This document shows, one piece after another, positions 52,118-61,056 of a stretch of DNA of 64,000 nt. The position numbers were made by a program, and so were the translations under genes. Below the pieces are notes generated by a model. It was not told where the DNA came from. It did not search any database and saw only the letters and a list, made by a program, of their open reading frames with translations. Each line of letters opens with the position of its first letter. The first letter of the stretch is position 1. The DNA comes from Pseudaminobacter sp047739745. Its GTDB lineage: Bacteria; Pseudomonadota; Alphaproteobacteria; Rhizobiales; Rhizobiaceae. The DNA is taken from positions 124,001 to 188,000 of the forward strand of contig NZ_JBLLVA010000007.1 in the NCBI RefSeq assembly GCF_047739745.1. The letters run 5' to 3'.

Positions 52118-53722
52118 TCAGGCTGCTTCGGCTGCCAGGCGTTCGGCCTTCTCGATCGCCATTTCGATCGATCCGACCATGTAGAAGGCAGCTTCCGGCA
52201 GATGGTCGTACTCACCCTCGACCAGCCCCTTGAAGCTGCGGATCGTGTCTTCCAGCGGCACGAGCTGGCCGGGCGAACCGGTGAACACTTCCGCGACGAA
52301 GAAGGGCTGCGACAGGAAGCGCTCGACTTTACGGGCGCGCGCCACCGTGACCTTGTCCTCTTCCGACAGCTCGTCCATGCCGAGAATGGCGATGATGTCC
52401 TGCAGCGACTTGTAGCGCTGGAGGATTTCCTGGACCTTACGAGCGACCTGGTAGTGCTCCTCACCGACGATCATCGGGTCGAGCATGCGCGAGGTCGAAT
52501 CGAGCGGATCGACGGCCGGGTAAATGCCCTTTTCGGAAATCGCGCGATTGAGCACGGTCGTCGCGTCAAGATGGGCGAACGAGGTCGCCGGCGCCGGGTC
52601 GGTCAAGTCGTCGGCGGGCACGTAGATCGCCTGCACCGAGGTGATCGAACCCTTGTTGGTGGTGGTGATGCGCTCCTGCATCGCACCCATGTCGGTCGAC
52701 AGCGTCGGCTGATAGCCCACGGCCGAAGGGATGCGGCCGAGCAGCGCCGAAACCTCGGAGCCCGCCTGGGTGAAGCGGAAAATGTTGTCGACGAAGAACA
52801 GCACGTCCTGACCCTGGTCGCGGAAATGCTCGGCGATCGTCAGGCCCGAAAGGGCGACGCGGGCGCGCGCGCCGGGCGGCTCGTTCATCTGGCCGAACAC
52901 CAGGGCGCACTTCGAGCCCTCGGTCGAGCCGTTGTTCTTGTGCGGGTCCTTGTTCACGCCCGACTCGATCATTTCGTGATAGAGGTCGTTGCCCTCGCGC
53001 GTGCGCTCGCCGACGCCGGCGAACACCGAGTAACCGCCATGCGCCTTGGCGACGTTGTTGATGAGTTCCTGGATCAGCACAGTCTTGCCGACGCCGGCGC
53101 CGCCGAACAGGCCGATCTTGCCGCCACGGGCGTACGGCGCGAGCAGGTCGACGACCTTGATGCCGGTAACCAGAATCTGCGCTTCCGTCGACTGGTCGAC
53201 ATAGTCCGGCGCGTCCTGGTGGATGGCGCGGCGTGACTTGGTGTTGACCGGACCGGCTTCGTCGACCGGCTCGCCGATGACGTTCATGATGCGGCCGAGC
53301 GTCTCGTCGCCAACCGGCACGGAGATCGGCTCGCCCGTGTCATAGACCGGCTGTCCCCGCACCAGGCCCTCGGATGTATCCATGGCGATGCAGCGCACCG
53401 TGTTCTCGCCGAGATGCTGCGCGACTTCCAAGACGAGACGATGCCCGCCGTTGTCGGTCTCCAGCGCGTTCAAAATCGGCGGCAGTTCACCCTCGAACTG
53501 CACGTCGACGACGGCGCCGATAACCTGGGACACGGTGCCGGCAGCGCCCTTGGCGGCCAGAATCGGAGCCGACGACCGGGCAGCGGCAGCCTTGGCGGCA
53601 GCAGTCTTGGCCGGAGCCTTCGCGGCGGGAGCCTTCACGGCCTCAGCCTTGGCGGCGGGAGCCTTTTTTGCTGCCGGGGCCTTTGCCGCCGGTGCCGCTT
53701 TCGGAGTAGCTGCTTTAGCCAT
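52118..53722 (-). CDS. atpD: ATP synthase beta subunit with Ala/Lys-rich N-terminal extension
   Basis: The catalytic subunit of F1: Walker A GGAGVGKTVLI, Walker B region ALVFGQMNEPPGAR with the catalytic Glu nearby, and the DELSEEDK motif that contacts epsilon and gamma. It has 534 residues because about 60 residues of Ala, Lys and Pro (in the style of MAKAATPKAAPAAKAPAA) precede the conserved QVIGAVVDVQF. Other rhizobia and Brucella have similar tails. The start at 53722 follows AGAGG; the open frame runs to 53794. Confidence 0.96.
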   Translation of the reverse strand: MAKAATPKAAPAAKAPAAKKAPAAKAEAVKAPAAKAPAKTAAAKAAAARSSAPILAAKGAAGTVSQVIGAVVDVQFEGELPPILNALETDNGGHRLVLEVAQHLGENTVRCIAMDTSEGLVRGQPVYDTGEPISVPVGDETLGRIMNVIGEPVDEAGPVNTKSRRAIHQDAPDYVDQSTEAQILVTGIKVVDLLAPYARGGKIGLFGGAGVGKTVLIQELINNVAKAHGGYSVFAGVGERTREGNDLYHEMIESGVNKDPHKNNGSTEGSKCALVFGQMNEPPGARARVALSGLTIAEHFRDQGQDVLFFVDNIFRFTQAGSEVSALLGRIPSAVGYQPTLSTDMGAMQERITTTNKGSITSVQAIYVPADDLTDPAPATSFAHLDATTVLNRAISEKGIYPAVDPLDSTSRMLDPMIVGEEHYQVARKVQEILQRYKSLQDIIAILGMDELSEEDKVTVARARKVERFLSQPFFVAEVFTGSPGQLVPLEDTIRSFKGLVEGEYDHLPEAAFYMVGSIEMAIEKAERLAAEAA

Positions 53723-53798
53723 CGTGGTAACCTCTTTGGTCCGTTTCTCGTTTCGACGTGGTCGCCCGGAAAGCCGCCGGCCTTCCGCGATCACGTGC

Positions 53799-54683
53799 CT
53801 AGAGCGCCTCAGCGCCCGAAATGATTTCGATCAGTTCCTTGGTGATCTGCGCCTGACGCTGGCGGTTGTAGGTGATCGTCAGCCGGTTGATCATGTCGCC
53901 CGCATTGCGCGTCGCATTGTCCATGGCGCTCATCTTGGCGCCCATTTCGCCGGCTGCATTTTCAAGCAGCGCCCGGAAAATCTGCACCGAGATGTTGCGC
54001 GGAATGAGATCGCTCAGGATCTCGCCGGGTTCCGGCTCGTATTCGTAGATCGCGCCGCCGGTGGTCTGGGCATCCGAGCCGGCTGCAGCGGGTGCGGCCG
54101 GAATGATCTGCTGGGCTGTCGGCACCTGGCTGATCACCGACTTGAACTCGGAATAGAACAGAGTGCAGACGTCGAAGGCCCCCTCGTTGAACAGGGAGAT
54201 CACCTTCTTGGCGATGGCGTCGGCATGAACGAAACCAAGCTGCTTGGCCTCGCGCAGGTCGACACGCTCGATGATCAACGCGGCGAATTCGCGGCGAAGG
54301 ATGTCGAAGCCCTTCTTGCCGACGCAGATGATCTTCACCGTCTTGCCGTTTGCCTGAAGCCGACGGATATGGTCGCGCGCGAAACGCGCGATCTGCGAGT
54401 TGAAGCCGCCACACAGGCCACGCTCGGCCGTACAGACGATAAGCAGATGCGTATCGTCCTTCTCGGTGCCGGTCATCAGCGCCGGCACGTCGCTGCCGCT
54501 GCCGACCGCCTGTGCGATGTTGGCCAGAACCGCGCTCATGCGCTGCGAATAAGGCCGCGCGGCTTCCGCCGCCTCCTGAGCACGGCGCAGCTTCGCCGCG
54601 GCGACCATCTGCATCGCCTTGGTGATCTTCTGCGTCGCCTTGACCGAGGCGATACGGTTGCGGAGGTCTTTTAACGAGGCCAT
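53799..54683 (-). CDS. atpG: ATP synthase gamma subunit
   Basis: A 294-residue rotor subunit: the N-terminal helix SLKDLRNRIASVKATQKITKAMQMVAAAKLRRA and the C-terminal helix DNATRNAGDMINRLTITYNRQRQAQITKELIEIISGAEAL form the coiled-coil shaft inside the F1 head. It is encoded between atpA and atpD in the order of the usual operon. The length is normal. Confidence 0.97.
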   Translation of the reverse strand: MASLKDLRNRIASVKATQKITKAMQMVAAAKLRRAQEAAEAARPYSQRMSAVLANIAQAVGSGSDVPALMTGTEKDDTHLLIVCTAERGLCGGFNSQIARFARDHIRRLQANGKTVKIICVGKKGFDILRREFAALIIERVDLREAKQLGFVHADAIAKKVISLFNEGAFDVCTLFYSEFKSVISQVPTAQQIIPAAPAAAGSDAQTTGGAIYEYEPEPGEILSDLIPRNISVQIFRALLENAAGEMGAKMSAMDNATRNAGDMINRLTITYNRQRQAQITKELIEIISGAEAL

Positions 54684-54699
54684 GCCTTACCCGTCATCG

Positions 54700-56229
54700 T
54701 CAGGCGAAGTTTTTCGCGAAAGCGTCGATGTGTTCCTTGAGCTTGGCCCGCAGATCGTCGCTCAGCGCCTTCTCCTTGCGGATGCCTTCGAGCACGTCCT
54801 TGCCTTCCGAGCGCATATGGGTCAGCAGCCCCTGCTCGAACTTGCCGACCTGATCGATCGTCAGCTTGTCGAGATAGCCGTTGACGCCCGCGAAGATCAC
54901 GGCGACCTGCTCTTCCGTCTTCAGCGGCGAGAATTGCGGCTGCTTCAGGAGTTCGGTCAGGCGCGCGCCGCGATTGAGCAGGCGTTGCGTGGCCGCATCG
55001 AGGTCGGAACCGAACTGCGCGAAGGCCGCCATCTCGCGGTACTGCGCAAGCTCGCCCTTGATCGAACCGGCGACCTGTTTCATCGCCTTGATCTGGGCGG
55101 ACGAACCGACGCGCGACACCGACAGACCGACGTTCACCGCCGGGCGGATGCCCTGGAAGAACAGGTTGGTCTCGAGGAATATCTGGCCGTCGGTGATCGA
55201 GATCACGTTGGTCGGAATGTAGGCCGACACGTCGTTGGCCTGCGTCTCGATGACCGGCAGAGCCGTCAGCGAGCCATTGCCATTGTCGTCGTTCAGCTTG
55301 GCCGAACGCTCCAAAAGGCGCGAATGCAGGTAGAAGACGTCGCCCGGATAGGCTTCGCGGCCGGGCGGACGACGCAGAAGCAGCGACATCTGGCGATAGG
55401 CGACGGCCTGCTTCGACAGATCGTCATAGCCGATCAGGGCGTGCATGCCGTTGTCGCGGAAATACTCGCCCATGGCGCAGCCGGCGAACGGCGCCAGGAA
55501 CTGCATCGGCGCCGGATCGGACGCGGTCGCCGCGATGATGATCGAATAGTCGAGCGCACCGCGCTCCTCCAGAACCTTCACGAACTGCGCGACGGTCGAG
55601 CGCTTCTGGCCAACCGCGACGTAGACGCAGAACAGCTTCTCTGAGTCCGGACCGCTGTCGTGGATCGACTTCTGGTTCAGGATGGTGTCGAGGATAATGG
55701 CGGTCTTGCCGGTCTGGCGGTCACCGATAACCAGTTCGCGCTGGCCGCGGCCAACCGGGATCAGCGCGTCGATGGCCTTGAGGCCGGTCGACATCGGCTC
55801 ATGCACCGACTTGCGGGGGATGATGCCGGGAGCCTTGACGTCCACGCGGCGACGCTCGGCGGCAACGATCGGCCCCTTGCCGTCGATCGGGTTGCCCAAG
55901 GCGTCGACGACGCGGCCGAGGAGACCCTTGCCGACCGGAACGTCGACGATTGCGCCCGTACGCTTGACGGTGTCGCCTTCCTTGATGTCGCGGTCGCTGC
56001 CGAAGATGACGACGCCGACATTGTCGCTTTCCAGGTTCAGCGCCATGCCGCGAATGCCGCCGGGGAATTCGACCATCTCGCCGGCCTGGACATTGTCGAG
56101 GCCGTAGACGCGGGCGATGCCGTCACCGACGGACAGGACCTGCCCAACCTCGGAAACTTCGGCTTCCTTGCCGAAATTCTTGATCTGGTCTTTGAGAATT
56201 GCGGAAATTTCCGCGGCGCGGATGTCCAT
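54700..56229 (-). CDS. atpA: ATP synthase alpha subunit
   Basis: A 509-residue regulatory nucleotide-binding subunit of F1. P-loop GDRQTGKTAI near residue 170, VYVAVGQKRSTVAQ, the long SVSRVGSSAQIKAMKQVAG segment, and the N-terminal ISAILKDQIKNF that contacts the delta subunit. Its ATG overlaps the atpH stop by one base (TGATG), so the two are coupled. Confidence 0.98.
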   Translation of the reverse strand: MDIRAAEISAILKDQIKNFGKEAEVSEVGQVLSVGDGIARVYGLDNVQAGEMVEFPGGIRGMALNLESDNVGVVIFGSDRDIKEGDTVKRTGAIVDVPVGKGLLGRVVDALGNPIDGKGPIVAAERRRVDVKAPGIIPRKSVHEPMSTGLKAIDALIPVGRGQRELVIGDRQTGKTAIILDTILNQKSIHDSGPDSEKLFCVYVAVGQKRSTVAQFVKVLEERGALDYSIIIAATASDPAPMQFLAPFAGCAMGEYFRDNGMHALIGYDDLSKQAVAYRQMSLLLRRPPGREAYPGDVFYLHSRLLERSAKLNDDNGNGSLTALPVIETQANDVSAYIPTNVISITDGQIFLETNLFFQGIRPAVNVGLSVSRVGSSAQIKAMKQVAGSIKGELAQYREMAAFAQFGSDLDAATQRLLNRGARLTELLKQPQFSPLKTEEQVAVIFAGVNGYLDKLTIDQVGKFEQGLLTHMRSEGKDVLEGIRKEKALSDDLRAKLKEHIDAFAKNFA

Positions 56230-56789
56230 CAGCCGACCTCTTTCAGTGCAAGCTTGAGCGAATTGAGTTTGGTTTTAAGCGACGTGTCGATCTGGCGCGA
56301 ACCCATCTTGACCACCAGCCCGCCAAGCAATGACGGATCGACGGTTACGGTGATGGACACATCCTTGCCGGCGACGCCCTTGAGGGCGGCCTTCAGTTCG
56401 GTTTGTTGCGCGGCCGTCAATGGATGCGCCGAAGCCACCTCGGCGGCGACTTCGCCGCGCTGCTCGGCCGCGATCTCGCGGAACGCCTTGATCATGCCGG
56501 GAACGGCAAAAAGCCGGCGGTTCTGAGCGACAACCCGCAGGAAATTTCCGACCAGACCGGTGATCCCGGCCTTGTCGGCAACCGCCGCAATGGCCTTGAA
56601 CTGCTCGTCGGACGAGAAGACCGGGCTCTTGATCATGCGGGAAAGATCGTCGCTATCGGCAAGCAGTGCCTCAAAGCGTCCGAGATCTTTTTCCACCATC
56701 GCCACCGCATTGGCTTGAACGGCCAGTTCATACAATGAACCCGCGTAGCGTTCGGCAACAGCGGAGATTGGCGAGCTAGACTTTGCCAC
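56229..56789 (-). CDS. atpH: ATP synthase delta subunit
   Basis: A 186-residue stator subunit (OSCP-like) that joins F1 to the b subunits. The N-terminal six-helix bundle (AERYAGSLYELAVQANAVAMVEKD) and C-terminal VDPSLLGGLVVKMGSRQIDTSLKTKLNSLK are family features. A GTG start at 56789 is used. It is first of the F1 operon; the Fo genes are not in this window, as is usual in rhizobia. Confidence 0.95.
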   Translation of the reverse strand: MAKSSSPISAVAERYAGSLYELAVQANAVAMVEKDLGRFEALLADSDDLSRMIKSPVFSSDEQFKAIAAVADKAGITGLVGNFLRVVAQNRRLFAVPGMIKAFREIAAEQRGEVAAEVASAHPLTAAQQTELKAALKGVAGKDVSITVTVDPSLLGGLVVKMGSRQIDTSLKTKLNSLKLALKEVG

Positions 56790-57022
56790 GGTCCGTCTTT
56801 TCTCTTGTCTGACAGGCCGGAAGATTGTTGGCGTGAGCCGGAGCCCTGACTAAATCTTTGGCCTTGCTGCATTTTTTTCGATCACGGAGAAACGGCAGTC
56901 GTATCCCCCGATCGAAAGTCGATTGCCGTCTAGCATACGCCTTTCAGAGTCGCAACACGTTGAAAGGCAGGCTTCAGCGCAGTTTGTCGCATCCCGCCCG
57001 CCAAAACCGCGCCAGACGACTT

Positions 57023-57418
57023 TCAGGATATGAGGCCAACCGCAAAGGCCAGCGGCAACGCCGCCAGAACCAGTTCCACGGCGAGCAAAACCCAATTGTA
57101 GAAAGTGTTGCCCCGGTCCGACAGCATCGAGACGACGCGCCCAAAGGCAGTGAACGCCCAGGAGAAGCCGAGCGCCATATAGAGGAGCGGCTGCGCCAGG
57201 AGAATGCAGCACAGGCCAAGGCCGAGGTAGAAGCCGGCCATGCGTGCCCGCGCCTCGGCTATCGCCTCGGGATGGCCCTCCACCGTCTGCAGCCGCAGCA
57301 CGCGAAAGGAAAGCCTCGGCCCGAACAGCAGCAAAAGACCTAACAGCACCGTCACCGCCGCGGAACACCACGCCAGCCATTCGCCCTGCGTGAACGGCCT
57401 GGGAAATGCGAACTCCAT
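57023..57418 (-). CDS. Small membrane protein (DUF4345-like)
   Basis: A 131-residue protein with four hydrophobic helices (about 13-34, 62-88, 88-100 and 105-130) and a conserved-looking EGHPEAIAEARARMAGFYLGLGLC segment before helix 2. It resembles the DUF4345 type of small membrane proteins, but this is only an impression from topology. It lies between priA and the atp operon, all on the minus strand. The function is unknown. Confidence 0.6.
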   Translation of the reverse strand: MEFAFPRPFTQGEWLAWCSAAVTVLLGLLLLFGPRLSFRVLRLQTVEGHPEAIAEARARMAGFYLGLGLCCILLAQPLLYMALGFSWAFTAFGRVVSMLSDRGNTFYNWVLLAVELVLAALPLAFAVGLIS

Positions 57419-57503
57419 GTCACCCCTCCAAACGGATTTTCGTGCTGAAATCGCGTTATTCTAGCGCGGGATGCCTGCCGCGCCATAGGCACGGACGGCA
57501 GCC

Positions 57504-59687
57504 TCACAAAAAACTCTGCGGGTCGATATCGACCTGCACGCGTACAGAGCCGCGCACTTTCGGTCCGTTCGCCAGAAGCGTCCGCAGATAGGATTGCATA
57601 TCGCAGCGCCGCTCGCCCTGCACCAGGAGCCGAAACCGATGCCGCCCGGCAACCAGCGCCAGCGGCGCTTCGGCTGGGCCGAGCACGTGGATGTCCCTGG
57701 CAACCGGGGCGGCGCGCCTCAGCCCGCGCGCGTGGCTTTCCGCTTCGGCCCGGGTGGCGGCGCTGACGATGATGCCGGCAAGTCTTCCGAATGGCGGCAG
57801 GACGGCCTTTTCCCGCTCGAGGATTTCACGTTCGTAGAATGCCTCCGCATCGCCCGAAACGATTGCCCGCATCACCGGATGCTCGGGCTGGAAGGTCTGC
57901 AAGAGCCCAAGGCTCTTCTTGCCGGTGCGCCCTGCCCGCCCGGTGACTTGCGACAAAAGCTGGAAGGTGCGTTCGGCGGCGCGCGGATCGCCATTGGCGA
58001 GCCCGAGGTCGGCGTCGACGACGCCGACCAGCGTCATGTTCGGAAAATTGTGCCCCTTCGCCACCAGTTGCGTGCCGATGACGATGTCAGCCTCGCCGTT
58101 CGCGATCGCCGCCAATTCCAGCCGCAGCCGCTTGACCCCGCCCAGAATGTCGGACGAGAGCACGATTGTGCGCGCGTCGGGGAAATGCCCGACCACTTCC
58201 TCGGCGATGCGTTCGACGCCGGGGCCGCAGGCGGCCAGGTGATCGAGCGTCCCGCATTCCGGGCAGGCTTCCGGCCGCTTTTCGTTGTGCCCGCAATGAT
58301 GGCAGACGAGTTGCCCGCGAAAGCGGTGTTCGACCAGCCAGGCCGAGCAGGAAGGGCACTGGAAACGGTGGCCGCAGACGCGGCAGAGGGTCAAGGGCGC
58401 ATAGCCGCGCCGGTTGAGGAACAGCAGTGACTGCTCGTTTCGCTCCAACGTGTCGCGCATATGCGAAAGAAGCACCGGCGACAGGAAACCGCCCCTGGCT
58501 GGCGGCGCGCGGCGCATGTCGACCGGCCGGATCGTCGGCAGCGCGGCCTCGGCAAAACGCGCGTGAAGCACCGTGCGCGCATAACGCCCCTGCTCGGCAT
58601 TGACCCGGCTTTCCACCGAAGGCGTCGCCGAGGCCAGCACCACCGGAAAGCCGCCGATATGGCCACGCACCACGGCCATGTCGCGGGCATTGTAGAAAAC
58701 GCGGTCCTCCTGCTTGTAGGCAGGATCATGCTCCTCGTCGACGACGATCAGCCCGAGCTTTTGAAACGGCAGGAAAAGTGCCGAGCGCGCACCCGCGACC
58801 ACCCGCACTCCCCCTTCCGCCACCTGCCGCCAGACCCGCTCGCGCTTGCGGGGTGCGAGATCGGAATGCCATTCGGCCGGCTTTGCTCCGAACCTGTCCT
58901 GGAAGCGCTCCAAAAAGGCCTGGGTCAGCGCGATTTCCGGAAGCAGGATCAGCACTTGCCGGCCCTCGTCAAGCGCTGCCGAGACTGCTTCGAAATAAAC
59001 CTCGGTCTTGCCGGAGCCGGTAACGCCGTCGAGCAGCGTGACGGCGAATTTTCCGGCGGCCGCGCTACGGCGCAACATGGCGGCGGCGGCCTGCTGCTCA
59101 GGGGTGAGTTCAGCCGCCGCGTAGCCCGTGTCAGGGGCGGCCACGACCGGCTGCGGCGGAATCATCACTGTCTCGAACGCGCCTTGCGCCTTCAACCCGT
59201 CGATGACCGTCGAGGAAACGCCCGCCGCATGAGCGAGGCCCGAGCGCGTCCAGGCAAGGCCATCATTCGCCAGTTCCAGCACGCGCGTTCGGGCGGTCGT
59301 CATCCGGTCCGGCTCGATCGCTACCCGGCGCAAGCCCTCCGTCCACGGTTCGGGATCAAAGGCTTCTGGCGCGCGCAGGATCATCCGCGCCACCATGCCG
59401 GGCGGCGACAGCGTATAGGCGGCAATCCAGTCGACGAAACGGCGCATTTCCGCGCCGATCGGCGGGCAATCGAAGACATGGCTGATCGGCCGCAGCCGCT
59501 TGGGGTCCAGCGCCTCGACCTCTCCATCCCACACGATGCCCGCAACCTCGCGCGGCCCGAGCGGCACGCGCACGATCGAACCCGGCACCACATGCATGCC
59601 TTCAGGCACCGCATAGGAATAGGCGCGCTCGGCCGGCATCGGCACCAGCACCGGCACGGCCTTGGTTTCGGACGAATCGTCTGTCAT
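57504..59687 (-). CDS. priA: Primosomal replication factor PriA
   Basis: A 727-residue superfamily-2 helicase that restarts stalled replication forks. It shows Walker A GVTGSGKTEVY, the DEEHD box, the eight zinc-binding cysteines in CRVCGHRFQCPSC and CHHCGHNEKRPEACPECG, and the C-terminal domain with GRAGRTGKKSLGLLQTFQPEHPV. Its N-terminal 3'-DNA binding domain (about 1-110) is present. The start at 59687 gives normal length. The only neighbour in the same direction is the small membrane protein. Confidence 0.96.
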   Translation of the reverse strand: MTDDSSETKAVPVLVPMPAERAYSYAVPEGMHVVPGSIVRVPLGPREVAGIVWDGEVEALDPKRLRPISHVFDCPPIGAEMRRFVDWIAAYTLSPPGMVARMILRAPEAFDPEPWTEGLRRVAIEPDRMTTARTRVLELANDGLAWTRSGLAHAAGVSSTVIDGLKAQGAFETVMIPPQPVVAAPDTGYAAAELTPEQQAAAAMLRRSAAAGKFAVTLLDGVTGSGKTEVYFEAVSAALDEGRQVLILLPEIALTQAFLERFQDRFGAKPAEWHSDLAPRKRERVWRQVAEGGVRVVAGARSALFLPFQKLGLIVVDEEHDPAYKQEDRVFYNARDMAVVRGHIGGFPVVLASATPSVESRVNAEQGRYARTVLHARFAEAALPTIRPVDMRRAPPARGGFLSPVLLSHMRDTLERNEQSLLFLNRRGYAPLTLCRVCGHRFQCPSCSAWLVEHRFRGQLVCHHCGHNEKRPEACPECGTLDHLAACGPGVERIAEEVVGHFPDARTIVLSSDILGGVKRLRLELAAIANGEADIVIGTQLVAKGHNFPNMTLVGVVDADLGLANGDPRAAERTFQLLSQVTGRAGRTGKKSLGLLQTFQPEHPVMRAIVSGDAEAFYEREILEREKAVLPPFGRLAGIIVSAATRAEAESHARGLRRAAPVARDIHVLGPAEAPLALVAGRHRFRLLVQGERRCDMQSYLRTLLANGPKVRGSVRVQVDIDPQSFL

Positions 59688-59775
59688 GCCGCGTGACCTT
59701 GCCCGGACTTTGGTTTAGATCAAAGCCCGAACAACGACGCGCCGCGACGGCGCGAAAATCGCCAAGGAGATATTC

Positions 59776-60429
59776 ATGAAATTCTTCGTCGATACGGCCG
59801 ACGTCAAGGAAATCCGCGAGCTCAACGAGCTCGGCCTGCTCGACGGCGTCACCACCAATCCGTCGCTCATTCTCAAATCAGGGCGCAACATCGCCGAGGT
59901 GACCAAGGAAATCTGCGACATCGTCGCCGGTCCGGTCTCCGCGGAAGTGACCGCCACGGAGTATTCCGAGATGATGAAGGAAGCGAAGGTGCTGGCGGCA
60001 ATCGCCGACAATATCTGCATCAAGGTTCCGCTGACCTTCGACGGGCTCAAGGCCTGCAAGGCGCTGACCGCCGCGGGGCGCCAGGTCAACGTAACGCTCT
60101 GCTTCTCGGCCAACCAGGCGTTGCTTGCCGCCAAGGCTGGCGCCACCTTCATCTCGCCCTTCATCGGCCGTATCGACGACATCGGCCTCGACGGCATGGA
60201 GCTGATCTCGGAAATCCGCACAATCTACGACAATTACGACTTCAAGACGGAAATCCTTGCCGCCTCGATCCGCACGGTGAACCACGTCAAGCAGGCCGCA
60301 TTGATCAGCGCCGACGTCGCCACCGTACCGCCCGCAACGCTGAAGGCGCTGGTCAAGCACCCGCTGACCGACAAGGGTTTGGAAGCTTTCCTGGCCGACT
60401 GGGCCAAGACCGGCCAGAAGATCGGCTGA
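59776..60429 (+). CDS. fsa: Fructose-6-phosphate aldolase / transaldolase (short type)
   Basis: A 217-residue class I aldolase of the short transaldolase family: MKFFVDTADVKEIREL, DGVTTNPSLILKSG, the Schiff-base Lys83 in NICIKVPLT, and VNVTLCFSANQALLAAKAGATFISPFIGRIDD. The enzyme could act as fructose-6-phosphate aldolase or as a transaldolase in the pentose phosphate route; the sequence alone does not decide. It is divergent from priA. Confidence 0.92.
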   Translation: MKFFVDTADVKEIRELNELGLLDGVTTNPSLILKSGRNIAEVTKEICDIVAGPVSAEVTATEYSEMMKEAKVLAAIADNICIKVPLTFDGLKACKALTAAGRQVNVTLCFSANQALLAAKAGATFISPFIGRIDDIGLDGMELISEIRTIYDNYDFKTEILAASIRTVNHVKQAALISADVATVPPATLKALVKHPLTDKGLEAFLADWAKTGQKIG

Positions 60430-60477
60430 CAACCTTGGCGGCCGGTGGGCCGGCCGCACCCAGGGTCGGATTGCATC

Positions 60478-61056
60478 TTATCCAGGCTGACCGCCGGCGA
60501 GCCGCGCCAGATCCTGCGCGATTGCCAGCCGCAGCAGTTCGGCAAGCTGCCTTGCCGCGCGATTTTCGGCATCTCGCTCGGCGCGAAACTCGGCGAAGCC
60601 TTGGCGTGGTACGTCGTAGGACGAGGAAATGTCCCGCACGCCCCTGGCAAGCACATCGCCGGTCTTCGCATCGGTGATCACGTAGTTCGAAGTCAGCGTC
60701 ATGGTTCGGGCCGTCGGCTCGTCTTCGGTGACGCGCTGGACGCTCGCCGTCGATACCGCCTGCTGCGTCATGCCGAGATCGACCATGTAAAGTGGATTGG
60801 CTGGCTGCCCGGCCCCGCCGTTCAGCCCGAAGATCAGGTGGTTGCGCACCTCTTGCGCGTAGCGCGTGCTCACCGGCTTGATGGCGATGGAATGCAGTCC
60901 GGTCGTGGCCCCCGCCTGCGCGCCCGCCACGGCCGGACCGTCGGAATAGAGCGGCCGTACGGTGCAGGCCGCGAGCATCGACAAGGCGAGCGCAAGCGCG
61001 GCAATGCCGCACGGATGGAGTTTCCGGGAGCCTCGCGGCCGTTCAGGCAACGACAT
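60478..61056 (-). CDS. lptE: LPS-assembly lipoprotein LptE
   Basis: A 192-residue outer-membrane lipoprotein with lipobox LSMLAAC (Cys near residue 31) and the plug-like LptE domain (TVRPLYSDG, SIAIKPVSTRYAQEVRNHLIFGLNGG, SNYVITDAKTGDVLARGVRDISSSYD). It sits inside the LptD barrel and helps insert lipopolysaccharide. Its start overlaps the end of leuS by 14 bases, so it is in the same transcript. In many bacteria lptE follows leuS, as here. Confidence 0.9.
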   Translation of the reverse strand: MSLPERPRGSRKLHPCGIAALALALSMLAACTVRPLYSDGPAVAGAQAGATTGLHSIAIKPVSTRYAQEVRNHLIFGLNGGAGQPANPLYMVDLGMTQQAVSTASVQRVTEDEPTARTMTLTSNYVITDAKTGDVLARGVRDISSSYDVPRQGFAEFRAERDAENRAARQLAELLRLAIAQDLARLAGGQPG

